A DNA stretch of 39,862 bases, taken from contig CALJIC010000194.1 in the NCBI GenBank assembly GCA_937974195.1, positions 1-39,862 of the forward strand, read 5' to 3'. Positions within the stretch are counted from its first letter, which is position 1. The number at the start of each line of letters is the position of its first letter. A model generated the notes under the pieces. The model was not told where the DNA came from. It did not search any database and was given only the letters and a program-made list of their open reading frames with translations. The translations under genes were made by a program, and so were the position numbers. This DNA comes from an uncultured Roseiflexaceae bacterium (GTDB taxonomy: Bacteria > Chloroflexota > Chloroflexia > Chloroflexales > Roseiflexaceae). This document shows positions 22,020 through 30,275 of this stretch, in pieces.

Positions 22020-24023
22020 ATGGTTGGAGCGGCGGGGGTCTTTCGCGCGCGCGACTCCATCGGCAATGACCTTCGCGACTGGCGGCTGGCGGCGATCGTG
22101 CTGCTCACTGCCGCGCTGATCGGCGTGGCGGCGCTCGTTCCGAAGGAGTACCTGATCCGCATCGGCGTAGAGGAGGGCTTCCACAACGATCAGCCGTTCA
22201 TCAGGGGCATGTTCGCCCCCGATAGCGGGCCGTTCGGCACGTTCAGATGGACGAGCGAGCGTACGGCCGTGTCGGTGCGGGGGCTGGGCCCCTGTCAGGC
22301 GCTGGTGTCGTTCCGGGTGCTGCCGATCCCGCAGAACGCGCTTGCGGCAGGCGGCCCGATGGAGCTCGAGCTCTGGCGCGATGACCGCGCGCTCGCGACG
22401 CTGCCGCTCCGTCCGACCGGAACGCGGTTTCACCTGCTCCTCTCGCCCGCCGGCGACAGGCACGTGCTCGATATCCGGAGCGCCACCTGGCAGCCGGAAG
22501 GCGACCCGCGGCGGCTGGGGGTGCCCCTCAGCACGACCAGCTTCAGGTGCGCCGAGCCCCGCGGGCCGATGCCCCAGAGCTTCGGCTGGCTGATCGTCGT
22601 CGCGCTGGCCTGGATCGGCATCCGGGCGGCGGGGAACACGCGTGACGTCGCCGCCCTGGGGGCGCTCGCGCTCGCGCTCATCATCGGCGTCATCCACGTC
22701 ACCGACCCGCCGCGGGCGGCGTTCGGCGTCGCCCCGTTCCAGATCGCGCTCGCGCTGGGCATCGGGCTCGTCGTGGTCCTGCGCTGGGGCGCGCCGCCGC
22801 TCCTCAATCGCCTCGGCGTGGCGTGGTCGGGCGCCTCGCTTCGCTGGCTGCTGCTCCTGGCGCTCGTGGTCTTCGTGACGCGCTACGGGGGGCGGCTGCT
22901 CCCGGGGGCGATGCCGGGCGACATCGGCTTCCACAGCAATCGCTTCGACGAGCTGGTGAGCGGCGATGTGTACCTCGAAGCCAGGAACCGCGGCGCCAAC
23001 TTCCCCTATCCGCCCGGCTACTACCTGATCCTCGCGCCGCTCGCGCTGCTGGACGTGAGCCGGCGGACGCTGCTACCGCTCGGCACGGCTGTGCTCGATG
23101 CGGCGAGCCCGATCGCGGTCTATGTGCTCGGGACGTGCGTGTACGGGGCGACGCGGTGGGGCGAGCGCACCAGCGTGCTCGCGGCGGCGCTCTACGCGTT
23201 CGCGGGCGCCGGGCTCCTCGCGCACTGGTGGCACTTCAGCACCCATATGTTCACGCAGTTCATGTTCCTCGTGCTGCTCGCCGGCATCATGCTCTTCTGG
23301 CGATCCGGCGCTGCACAGGGACATGCCGCCTCGCGCTGGTGGCCCGCCGCCGCGCTCGCCGCGCTGTTCGGAGTCGTCTTCCTGGGCCACTTCGGCTTCT
23401 TCCTGAACACGATCCTGCTCATGGGCGGCGCGCTGGTGATCGGGGCCGCGTACACGTGGCGGCGGGTGCGACGGCAGCTCACAGCGCTGGTGCTGAGTGC
23501 GGCCGGTGCGCTCGGGTTCAGCGGGCTGATGTTCTACAGCCTGTACACGCGGCAGTTTGCCCGCCAGGCGGCGATGGTCGGCGCGGCGGCCGGCGCGGGC
23601 GCCGCATCCGATCCCGAGCGGCTGCGAGTCTACTGGGACACCGTGCTCCAGGCCGGGCTGCGCGACCACTACGGCCTGTTTCTGCCGCCGCTGGCGCTGG
23701 TCGGGCTGTGGCTGCTCATCCGGCGAAAAGGAGAGGGGCGCAGCACGGAGCTGCTGGTGATCCTGTCGCTGGGCACGCTCGGGGTGGTGCTGGCGTTTGC
23801 CGTGCTGCCGTTCATCTCGGGCGCCAACCTCGCGTCGCGCTGGCTGTCCTTCGCCGGGTGGTTCGTGGCAACCGGCGCGGCGCCGGCGCTGCGGGCGCTC
23901 TGGCGGCGCGGGGGCGGCGGCAAGGTGGCCGTGGGCTGCGTCCTGGCCTACGCGCTCTGGATCAGCGTCACGCTCTGGCTCGCCCCGATGGTCTGGCGCA
24001 TCCGCCCGCCGGAGCCCTTCTAG
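22020..24023 (+). CDS. Large polytopic membrane protein, glycosyltransferase-like
   Basis: The 667-residue protein has an N-terminal membrane helix (about 22-42). A predicted extracellular beta-sandwich (about 55-185, 'FRWTSERTAVSVRGLG...TTSFRCAEPRG') follows, and then about eleven hydrophobic segments. The motif 'NFPYPPGYYLILAPLALL' resembles the conserved loop region of GT-C enzymes, and 'FDELVSGDVYLEARNRG' may supply the acidic residues. The fold suggests glycosyl transfer or a related integral-membrane role, but no definite family is named. The ATG at 22020 is chosen over 21939 because GGAG lies six bases upstream. It is the second GT-C-like gene in this cluster. Confidence 0.75.
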   Translation: MVGAAGVFRARDSIGNDLRDWRLAAIVLLTAALIGVAALVPKEYLIRIGVEEGFHNDQPFIRGMFAPDSGPFGTFRWTSERTAVSVRGLGPCQALVSFRVLPIPQNALAAGGPMELELWRDDRALATLPLRPTGTRFHLLLSPAGDRHVLDIRSATWQPEGDPRRLGVPLSTTSFRCAEPRGPMPQSFGWLIVVALAWIGIRAAGNTRDVAALGALALALIIGVIHVTDPPRAAFGVAPFQIALALGIGLVVVLRWGAPPLLNRLGVAWSGASLRWLLLLALVVFVTRYGGRLLPGAMPGDIGFHSNRFDELVSGDVYLEARNRGANFPYPPGYYLILAPLALLDVSRRTLLPLGTAVLDAASPIAVYVLGTCVYGATRWGERTSVLAAALYAFAGAGLLAHWWHFSTHMFTQFMFLVLLAGIMLFWRSGAAQGHAASRWWPAAALAALFGVVFLGHFGFFLNTILLMGGALVIGAAYTWRRVRRQLTALVLSAAGALGFSGLMFYSLYTRQFARQAAMVGAAAGAGAASDPERLRVYWDTVLQAGLRDHYGLFLPPLALVGLWLLIRRKGEGRSTELLVILSLGTLGVVLAFAVLPFISGANLASRWLSFAGWFVATGAAPALRALWRRGGGGKVAVGCVLAYALWISVTLWLAPMVWRIRPPEPF

Positions 24024-24027
24024 CGCG

Positions 24028-24075
24028 ATCGACACGCCGCGCTGTGCGGCCGAAGCCCGCCGCGATCGTGTCGAT
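24028..24075. terminator. Long-loop hairpin between convergent genes
   Basis: ATCGACACG (24028-24036) and CGTGTCGAT (24067-24075) pair perfectly. The 30-base interior contains further GC-rich pairing potential. It lies between the stops at 24023 and 24097. Confidence 0.5.
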
Positions 24076-24096
24076 GGCGGGCGAGTGACGACTGGA

Positions 24097-25296
24097 TCAG
24101 AGGTTCCCGAAGACCGTGTCCAGCCAGTCGAACATCACGCCGTTCGGCAGCGCCAGGTTGTTGACCTGGCAGTGGGCTTCGCCGCCTTCCTCGCGGGTGA
24201 AGATCACCAGCTTCTTCAGGGGGTGCGGAAGCTGCGCGAAGCACTCCCTGGCGATCTGCAGCGTGATCGGCGCCTCGCCCTCGCCGGCCAGGCAGAGCGT
24301 GGGGCAGCTGATCTGACGCGGGTCGGACGTGCCATAGACCAAGTAGTCGTAGGCCTTGGCCACGCGGCGGGCGATGTCGCGCGGGTTCAGGCTGATCCGC
24401 AGGCCCATGCGCCAGACAATCTGGTCGAACACCACGCGCGCGATGGGGTCGGTGCGGTTGTGGCCCTTCTGCTGCGCCAGGACCGCGCGGAACACGTTCG
24501 GCATGGCCGGGTTGGCGATCATGGCCTTGATGCGCTGGTCGTGCTGGCCAGCCTTGAAGGCGATGTGGCCGCCCCAGCTGAACCCGAAGAGCGCCAGTCT
24601 GGCGGCGTCCACTTCCGGGCGGCCGAGGGCGTAGTCGATCACCGCCGCGACTGGCCGCTCCATCCGCGCGCCGAAGAACAGGCCGCTGGCGGGGGCCATA
24701 CCCTGCCCGGGGAGGTCGACTGTCAGCACGGTGTAGCCGCGCTGCGGGCCTGCTGGCCCGACCATGAAGTAGCAGTCCTCGGCGAAGGTCTCGATGCCGC
24801 CGCACACCAGCAGGGTCGGGCGCGGCCGCTCGCTCCGGTCAGCTTTCCATAAGTAGCCCGACAGCAGCTGGCCCTGGAACGGCACCTCGATACGCTCGAT
24901 CGGCGGGTCGAACAGGGCGGCCGCCTGCTGGAAGCACGCCTGCATCTTCTGCCAGGTCTCGTGAAAGGCGGGCGCGTGCGGCCGCATCAGGAACAGGGGC
25001 GCGCGGTAGTAGGAGCACGCGCGCAGGTAGGCCCGACGCGCAGCGGCGGTGTCGCCGCTGCGAAGCGCCTCCTGCGCCTGCGCCTCGACGCGCTCCGCCA
25101 GCTGGCGCCACGCCTGCTGCCAGCTCTGCGCGTCGCCGTTCGCGATCTGGCGCGCGGCCGCCATACACTCATCTGCGTCGCTGCCCTCGTAGATCGCGCG
25201 GCCAAGGATCCAGGACAGGTAGTAGTCCATGTCCGGGTGATCGAAGTGCAGCTTCTCCCGGCTGCGCTGCGCGAGCGCTGTCTGATGCGTTTCCAT
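24097..25296 (-). CDS. Alpha/beta hydrolase with N-terminal helical domain (FrsA/pseudooxynicotine-hydrolase-like)
   Basis: The 399-residue enzyme has an N-terminal helical region (1-130) and a catalytic alpha/beta-hydrolase core. The nucleophile is Ser240 in 'LFGFSWGGHIA'. The oxyanion-side stretch is 'PTLLVCGGIETFAEDCYF', 'VDLPGQGMAP' follows, and the C-terminal 'EEGGEAHCQVNN' holds the likely catalytic His. This domain order resembles FrsA and 2,6-dihydroxypseudooxynicotine hydrolase, which cleave C-C or ester bonds of diverse substrates. The substrate is unknown. AGAGGAG lies three bases before the ATG. The 213 bases upstream separate it from the divergent secreted-protein gene. Confidence 0.85.
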   Translation of the reverse strand: METHQTALAQRSREKLHFDHPDMDYYLSWILGRAIYEGSDADECMAAARQIANGDAQSWQQAWRQLAERVEAQAQEALRSGDTAAARRAYLRACSYYRAPLFLMRPHAPAFHETWQKMQACFQQAAALFDPPIERIEVPFQGQLLSGYLWKADRSERPRPTLLVCGGIETFAEDCYFMVGPAGPQRGYTVLTVDLPGQGMAPASGLFFGARMERPVAAVIDYALGRPEVDAARLALFGFSWGGHIAFKAGQHDQRIKAMIANPAMPNVFRAVLAQQKGHNRTDPIARVVFDQIVWRMGLRISLNPRDIARRVAKAYDYLVYGTSDPRQISCPTLCLAGEGEAPITLQIARECFAQLPHPLKKLVIFTREEGGEAHCQVNNLALPNGVMFDWLDTVFGNL

Positions 25297-25448
25297 GGGC
25301 TCCTCTCTCAGCCGGCGATCGGGACGCAGGTGACGCGCTGGTCGGGCCGCGGCGTGTCCGGGTGGCACGCAGGTGGCTCAGCGGGGCACTGGCGCGGGCG
25401 ACTCGCAGGGCGACCACATCAGCCCTCTCAGCGAGGGGTGATCGGTGC

Positions 25449-25454
25449 TAGAAT
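25449..25454 (+). promoter_or_regulatory. Extended -10 (TGCTAGAAT) for the secreted protein gene
   Basis: GGTGCTAGAATAGG contains TAGAAT with an extended TGC, predicting a start near 25461 and a 50-base leader. No -35 was found. Confidence 0.5.
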
Positions 25455-25509
25455 AGGTGCATCGGTTGTGGGTACCTCCAGCCGCACTGCTGCACATGGA
25501 GATCTGCCG

Positions 25510-26169
25510 ATGATAGCCTCGCGTTGGTTCTCGCTCCTGCTGCTCCTGGCCGCCGGGCTGCTCCTCACGCCCGCCACCGCGCGGGCCGCCGGCCCGACGC
25601 TCGCGCCAGCCGCGCCGGACGTGGCCGCCGGCCAGTCGATCAGCTTCTCCGGCGAGGGGTTCGTCCCCGAGGAGCGCCTGTCGGTCTGGGTGACCACCCC
25701 GAACCAGGTGGTGCTGGGCGCCCCGTACGCCTTCGCCGACGACAACGGCCGCACCACGATCACCTTCCGAGTCCCGGGCACCGCCGTGAGCGGCACCTGG
25801 GCGATCACCGCCTACGGGATCGTCAGCCAGACCCCGGCGATCGCCACGTTCACCGTGGCGGGCGTGGAGCCCGACGCCGCCCCGCCGCCGGCCGCCGTGG
25901 CGCCCGCCGCCGCTCCGGCCGGGACCAGGTTCAGCTTCGCCGCCACCGGCTTCGACGACAACGAGCCGATCAGCTACTGGTTCACCGGGCCGGACGGCAA
26001 CGTCCACGACGCCTACAACCAGACCAGGCGCAGCGACAGGAACGGCCGGGTGGACTTCAGGTGGACGTCGCCGGAGGACGCGATCCCCGGCACCTGGGTG
26101 ATCACGATCCAGGGCATCCGCAACGGGGTCGTCCGCGCGGTCCCGTTCGAGATCCAGCCGGCGCCGTAG
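25510..26169 (+). CDS. Secreted protein with two beta-sandwich repeats
   Basis: The 219-residue protein has a signal peptide (1-26, cleavage likely after 'ATARA') and two similar Ig-like modules joined by an Ala/Pro linker. Module 1 runs from 'LAPAAPDVAAGQSISFSGEGFVPEE' to 'FTVAG', and module 2 from 'RFSFAATGFDDNEPISYWFTGPDG' to 'VPFEIQP'. Each has the pattern F-x-F-x5-F-x3-E with a Trp and a final F-x-V. The second copy resembles the C-terminal module of the secreted protein encoded at 27459-28508. It probably functions outside the cell in adhesion or surface structure. GGAG precedes the ATG. Its stop codon abuts the convergent M20 gene with no gap. Confidence 0.82.
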   Translation: MIASRWFSLLLLLAAGLLLTPATARAAGPTLAPAAPDVAAGQSISFSGEGFVPEERLSVWVTTPNQVVLGAPYAFADDNGRTTITFRVPGTAVSGTWAITAYGIVSQTPAIATFTVAGVEPDAAPPPAAVAPAAAPAGTRFSFAATGFDDNEPISYWFTGPDGNVHDAYNQTRRSDRNGRVDFRWTSPEDAIPGTWVITIQGIRNGVVRAVPFEIQPAP

Positions 26170-27450
26170 TCACTCGTCGTAGCCGCAGAAGCGCAGCGCG
26201 GTGAGCGCGAGCGCCCGCGCCGCGGCCTCGAGGTCGGCCAGCGGGACGTACTCGTCGGGCCGGTGGGCGTTGCGCACGTCCCCCGGCCCGAAGAGCACCG
26301 TCGGGGTGCGGCCCTCGTTGACGAGCAGCCGCATGTCGGCGCCGTAGGTCATCCCCTCGAGCACCGGCTGCCCGCCCGTCGCCGCCGTGTAGGCCCCCGC
26401 CACCGTCTGCACCAGCGGGTGCTCGGCGGGCGTCACCGCCGGCGCGAACTGCCCGCCCCACCACTCGAGTCGCGGCGGGTGCTCCCGCAGCCACGGGTCG
26501 GCCTGGGCCGCCTGCGCCAGCGCCCGCTCGAGCTCGCGCCGCGCCGCCGCGATGTCCTCGCCCGGGGCCACGCCGTAGCGCCCCTCGAACACCAGCGACT
26601 CCGGCACCGACGAGGCCCACTCGCCGGCGCGCAGCGTGCCGATGCACAGGGCGTACGGCAGCGCGTAGCGGCCGAAGAGGCGCCCCAGCTCGACGTCTGT
26701 GCGCGCCCGCTGGTTGCGCTCGCGCTCCAGCTCCATCAGCGCGGCGTGCAGCGGGATGAACTTCTCGATCGCGCTGACGCCCTCCTCGCGCACGCAGCCG
26801 TGGGCCGCCGCGCCGGGCACCGTGATGCGGAAGTTCAGCGCGCCGGCCTGCGCGGGCGCAACCTTCAGCTCGGTTGGCTCGACCACCACCGCGCCGTCCG
26901 CCCGGTAGCCGCGCTCCACCGCGGCGAGCGTGCCGCAGCCGCCGTCCTCCTCGCCGATCACGCTCTCGACGAACAGCCGGCCGCGCAGCCGCACGCCGGC
27001 GTCGCGGATCGCCCTGGCGGCGAAGATCGCGCAGGCCAGCCCGCCCTTCATGTCCAGCGCGCCACGCCCGTACACCCGGCCCTCGGCGACCGTGCCGCGC
27101 CACGGGGGGTAGCGCCACAGCGACTCGTCGCCGGCCGGCACCACGTCCACGTGGCCGTTGAAGATCAGGCTGCGCCCGCCGCGCCCCTCGCCGAGCGCGC
27201 CCACCACGCCCAGCCCGCGCGGGCGCTCCACCTCCCAGCAGAAGGCCGGGTGCCGCCGCAGCGCGCCGAAGTCGATCTCCCAGACGTCCACCTCGAGGCC
27301 CGCGCGCCGCATCTCGGCGGCGGCCAGCTCCTGCGCGGCGTTCTCCTCGGGCGTGCCGTCCAGGCTCCGCACGGCCACCATCTCGCACAGGAAGGCGACC
27401 AGGCCGTCCATATCCAGCGCGTCGAGGACGCGCCGCTCAGTCTCGTTCAT
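26170..27450 (-). CDS. M20-family metallopeptidase/deacylase (ArgE/DapE-like)
   Basis: The 426-residue protein has the two-zinc M20 signature. His100 and Asp102 lie in 'NGHVDVVP', Asp133 is the bridging ligand in 'GRGALDMKGG', and the Glu167-Glu168 pair lies in 'GEEDGG' with the general base. A later His in 'VRNAHRPDEYV' completes the set, and the lid domain lies between them. ArgE/DapE-type enzymes deacylate N-acyl amino acids or cleave short peptides. The start at 27450 follows a short GGAG. It begins eight bases after the upstream secreted-protein gene ends, so both are probably one transcript. Confidence 0.9.
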   Translation of the reverse strand: MNETERRVLDALDMDGLVAFLCEMVAVRSLDGTPEENAAQELAAAEMRRAGLEVDVWEIDFGALRRHPAFCWEVERPRGLGVVGALGEGRGGRSLIFNGHVDVVPAGDESLWRYPPWRGTVAEGRVYGRGALDMKGGLACAIFAARAIRDAGVRLRGRLFVESVIGEEDGGCGTLAAVERGYRADGAVVVEPTELKVAPAQAGALNFRITVPGAAAHGCVREEGVSAIEKFIPLHAALMELERERNQRARTDVELGRLFGRYALPYALCIGTLRAGEWASSVPESLVFEGRYGVAPGEDIAAARRELERALAQAAQADPWLREHPPRLEWWGGQFAPAVTPAEHPLVQTVAGAYTAATGGQPVLEGMTYGADMRLLVNEGRTPTVLFGPGDVRNAHRPDEYVPLADLEAAARALALTALRFCGYDE

Positions 27451-27458
27451 AGCTCCAG

Positions 27459-28508
27459 CTACTGCACAATGAAAGTCTGAACGCCCGTCAGCTGGCTGCG
27501 CGCCCCGTACAGCACGATCTGGTAGCTGCCGGGGGCCAGGCCAGCGCTGCTGAAGTCCACCCACACCCGGCCGAACAGGTCCGCGATCTCGCGCCTGTCC
27601 AGCGGCGCCACGCCGGTCGGCGTGTTCAGCCAGAGATGCACCCCCTCCCCTGGGATGAAGCGGTCGGAGAAGAAGGTGAAGGTCGTCCCGGCCGGCCCGC
27701 TCAGCCGGTCGGCCGTCACCCAGACCCAGTCGGCGTTGTCGTTGCCGCCCCCGACGAGCACCGGCGCCCAGTTGCTGCGCCACTCTCCGCCGCCGCGCCC
27801 GTCGTCCCACGCGTAGTCGGCGCGCACCGACAGCACCGTGTTGTCCGGCAGGAAGGCGTTGACGCGGAAGAAGAGCGTCGCGCTGCGCTCGGCCCCGGGC
27901 GCCACCGGCCCGAAGCGCACGACGACCCGCGAGTCCGTCACTTCGCTGACCCAGTCGCGGTTGTCCGAGAACTGGCTGCCGATGACGACCATCTGGTCGC
28001 TGCGGTAGGGCAGGGTGACGGCCACCCCCTCGGCCTCGCCGTCGCCGTAGTTGTTGACGACGATAACGTGCTCGAGCTGCCCGCCGCGCGCGACGCGGAT
28101 GTTCGGGAACGGCCGGAGGGTGATGGCGATGTCGGCCGGCTTCTTCGGCTCAGGCTGCGGGGTTGGCGTCGGGTCGGGCGGCGCGGGGGCGGCCTCGGCG
28201 GCGGTGACGACGACCGGCAGGGCGATCAGCGACTCGGTGCTGAGCACCTGGATCGGCTCGATGCGCGGGAGCACCGACGGGGAGTTGTAGGCGTCGAGCA
28301 CCGCCTGCACCGTGTCGGTCATCGTCTCGGTGGTGGGGAACGGGTCCATCGGCGGCTCGTCGGCGGGCGCGGGCGTCGGCTCGACCTGTGCGCGCGCCGC
28401 GGGCGAGGGGGAGCCAGCGCCCGCGAGCAGCACCACCAGTAGACCGATGGCCCCGGCCGCGAGCGCGTAGAGCAGCGCCGCGCGCCGGATGCTAGACAAC
28501 CGGCCCAT
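27459..28508 (-). CDS. Secreted protein with DUF11-like and shared beta-sandwich modules
   Basis: The 349-residue protein has an N-terminal hydrophobic signal (about 8-40, ending 'AARAQ') and a Pro/Thr-rich spacer ('APADEPPMDPFPTT', 'PDPTPTPQPEP'). A DUF11/CARDB-like domain (about 130-215, 'LEHVIVVNNYGDGEAEGVAVTLPY') follows, and then a C-terminal module (about 255-349) matching the modules of the protein at 25510-26169. It should be exported and perhaps surface-attached. AAAGGAG lies six bases before the ATG. It is the first gene of a probable two-gene operon with the M20 peptidase. Confidence 0.82.
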   Translation of the reverse strand: MGRLSSIRRAALLYALAAGAIGLLVVLLAGAGSPSPAARAQVEPTPAPADEPPMDPFPTTETMTDTVQAVLDAYNSPSVLPRIEPIQVLSTESLIALPVVVTAAEAAPAPPDPTPTPQPEPKKPADIAITLRPFPNIRVARGGQLEHVIVVNNYGDGEAEGVAVTLPYRSDQMVVIGSQFSDNRDWVSEVTDSRVVVRFGPVAPGAERSATLFFRVNAFLPDNTVLSVRADYAWDDGRGGGEWRSNWAPVLVGGGNDNADWVWVTADRLSGPAGTTFTFFSDRFIPGEGVHLWLNTPTGVAPLDRREIADLFGRVWVDFSSAGLAPGSYQIVLYGARSQLTGVQTFIVQ

Positions 28509-28531
28509 TGCTCGCTCCTTTCGGCAGGCAT

Positions 28532-28560
28532 AGGATACGCTGCAGCGCCGGGTCGCACAA
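28532..28560 (-). promoter_or_regulatory. Promoter of the secreted protein / M20 operon
   Basis: Minus-strand TTGTGC (28560-28555), a 17-base spacer and TATCCT (28537-28532) lie 24 bases before the start. The -35 is imperfect. Confidence 0.45.
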
Positions 28561-28946
28561 ACAGTGCCACCGCTCGCCGCTTCGCCCGGCGCGCAGAGCC
28601 GTGGAGCGCCAGGTGACGCGGCGGAGCTGCCCGGCACCCCGCTGCGCGCTCGCACGCCGGAGAACTCCGCCCCGGCATAGTCTACACCGAATCTAGTGGC
28701 CCGGATCTTGCGGAGCAGGCCGCAGAGACCTCCGCGCTCCACACCACCTGTTGGCACGAATTCCGCGACTGTACCGCCCTCTCTCCGGGGGCGCGGTGGG
28801 TCGCTGGTCCACTAGAGCTGCTTTCCGCCGGAAGGTGTGGCAGGCCGCTACATTCCACGGACCTGTTTCTGCTGCGGAACGGAGGAGGGTTCGAGCAAGG
28901 TGCGCCCGGAACGGCCGAGCGCAGCATAGACAAAGCGAGGTATGCT
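28561..28946. other. Non-coding divergent intergenic region
   Basis: I see no gene here. Possible landmarks are a minus-strand TAGACT box near 28677-28682, an inverted 7-bp pair (TCTAGTG near 28693 and CACTAGA near 28809) and GCGAGG before the start at 28947. No strong hairpin or repeat was recognised. Confidence 0.3.
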
Positions 28947-29336
28947 ATGATTGAGCGGCGGCTCGGGGGACAGGAGCGGGGGATCCTCGCCTCGATCCAC
29001 GAGGGAATGGAGGTCTACGACCAGGCCGGAGAGCGCCTCGGCACCGTCGAGCTCGTCCACTTCGGGTCCGCCGACGAGCACGGCCTCGGCGCGGAGACGA
29101 CCGGGACGAGGCCGCTGCGCTCCGGCTCGCTCGTCGAGGAGCTCGCGGCGGTGATACTGCCGGACGACCAGGTGCCGGAGGCCTTCAGCGACCGCCTGAT
29201 GCGCAGCGGCTTCATCCGCGTCGACGCAGACGGCCTGTTCGCGGCCGATCGCTACATCACGCCCGATCAGATCGCGACAGTTCAAGGTCATCGCGTGATG
29301 CTGGGGGTGGAGCGCGACGCGCTGATCCGGCAGTAG
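28947..29336 (+). CDS. PRC-barrel/DUF2171-like protein
   Basis: The 129-residue soluble protein opens with 'GMEVYDQAGERLGTVELVHFGSADEHG', the pattern of PRC-barrel and DUF2171 domains. Its second half 'GFIRVDADGLFAADRYITPDQIATVQGHRVML' is typical of the final strands of that family ('...IPLDxVxxVxDxxVxL'). PRC-like domains occur in RNA-processing factors, the photosynthetic reaction-centre H subunit and stress proteins. The role is unknown. GCGAGG lies six bases before the ATG. A second PRC-type gene follows in the same direction. Confidence 0.7.
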   Translation: MIERRLGGQERGILASIHEGMEVYDQAGERLGTVELVHFGSADEHGLGAETTGTRPLRSGSLVEELAAVILPDDQVPEAFSDRLMRSGFIRVDADGLFAADRYITPDQIATVQGHRVMLGVERDALIRQ

Positions 29337-29477
29337 CGCCGCGAGGCCGCATCGTCTTACGCCCGGCTTTGGGCGCGGCTGCCGGCGTTACGGTCTTCTT
29401 AGGGTTGCCCTGCTAACGCAGTCACAGGTGTGGGTGGAGCGCAGGCGCGATGATGCGCCTGCCAGGAGGAGACGACG

Positions 29478-30185
29478 ATGCTCCAGAGTGCCCAAAGACT
29501 GCACCTAGCGACGGTCCAGGGCCTCGATGGCCCGGCTGGGAGGATCGCCCAGTTCCTGTTCGATGACGTCACCTGGCGTGTCCGCCACATCGCGGTGCGG
29601 ACCGGCGGGTGGCTCACCGGCCGCTGCGTCCTGCTGTCGCCCATCGCAGTGACCCAGGTGAGCGCGCACGAGCGGGCTGTGTACGTCGAGTACACACGGG
29701 CGCAGGTCGCATCCTGCCCCGACCTGTACAGCGACCCGCCTGTAACGGAGCGCCCCGTGCTGATGATCACGTCGCGCGCCTACTACCCGCCGATCTGGTA
29801 CGAGCCGGGCCTCTGGGCGTGCAGCCAGTACATGGCGGGAGAGGCGGATCAGGCAGAGGGCGAGGCGTACGGCGACGGGTACGACCCGCACCTCCAGGGC
29901 ACCCGCGACGTCGCCGGCTACACGATCGCGGCGCGCGACGCGACGTTCGGCCGGCTTGCGGATGTCGTGCTGGACGACGCAAGCTGGACCGTGCGGTCGT
30001 TCGTCGTCGATACGCGCCCCTGGTGGCCCAAGCTGGTCGTCATCTCACGAGATGTGGTGCGGTTGTTCGACTGCTCGGCCGGGATGGTCACGGTCGACAT
30101 GTGGCGCGACGCGATCGAGCGCGCGCCGGCCTTCAGCTCGGTCCTCCAGCATTCGTACAGCCCGTCCGCGTCCCCTTCGCGCTGA
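29478..30185 (+). CDS. Tandem PRC-barrel domain protein
   Basis: The 235-residue protein contains two PRC-barrel domains. The first (about 5-80) has 'GPAGRIAQFLFDDVTWRVRHIAVRTGGWLTGR', and the second (about 140-215) has 'ATFGRLADVVLDDASWTVRSFVVDTRPWWPK'. A Tyr/Trp/Pro-rich linker ('YYPPIWYEPGLWAC') lies between them. This organisation is common in bacterial stress-related PRC-barrel proteins. It has no signal peptide and is probably cytoplasmic. The molecular role is not known. It has an excellent AGGAGGAG site. It is convergent with the SnoaL fusion gene. Confidence 0.85.
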   Translation: MLQSAQRLHLATVQGLDGPAGRIAQFLFDDVTWRVRHIAVRTGGWLTGRCVLLSPIAVTQVSAHERAVYVEYTRAQVASCPDLYSDPPVTERPVLMITSRAYYPPIWYEPGLWACSQYMAGEADQAEGEAYGDGYDPHLQGTRDVAGYTIAARDATFGRLADVVLDDASWTVRSFVVDTRPWWPKLVVISRDVVRLFDCSAGMVTVDMWRDAIERAPAFSSVLQHSYSPSASPSR

Positions 30186-30275
30186 CGCGGTGCCCGGCGC
30201 ACCGGGGCCGGCCTGCGCCGCGTCCTCGATGCGCCCCAGCCCGCTCGTCCACAGGCGGATGCGGCGCGCGCCGGC

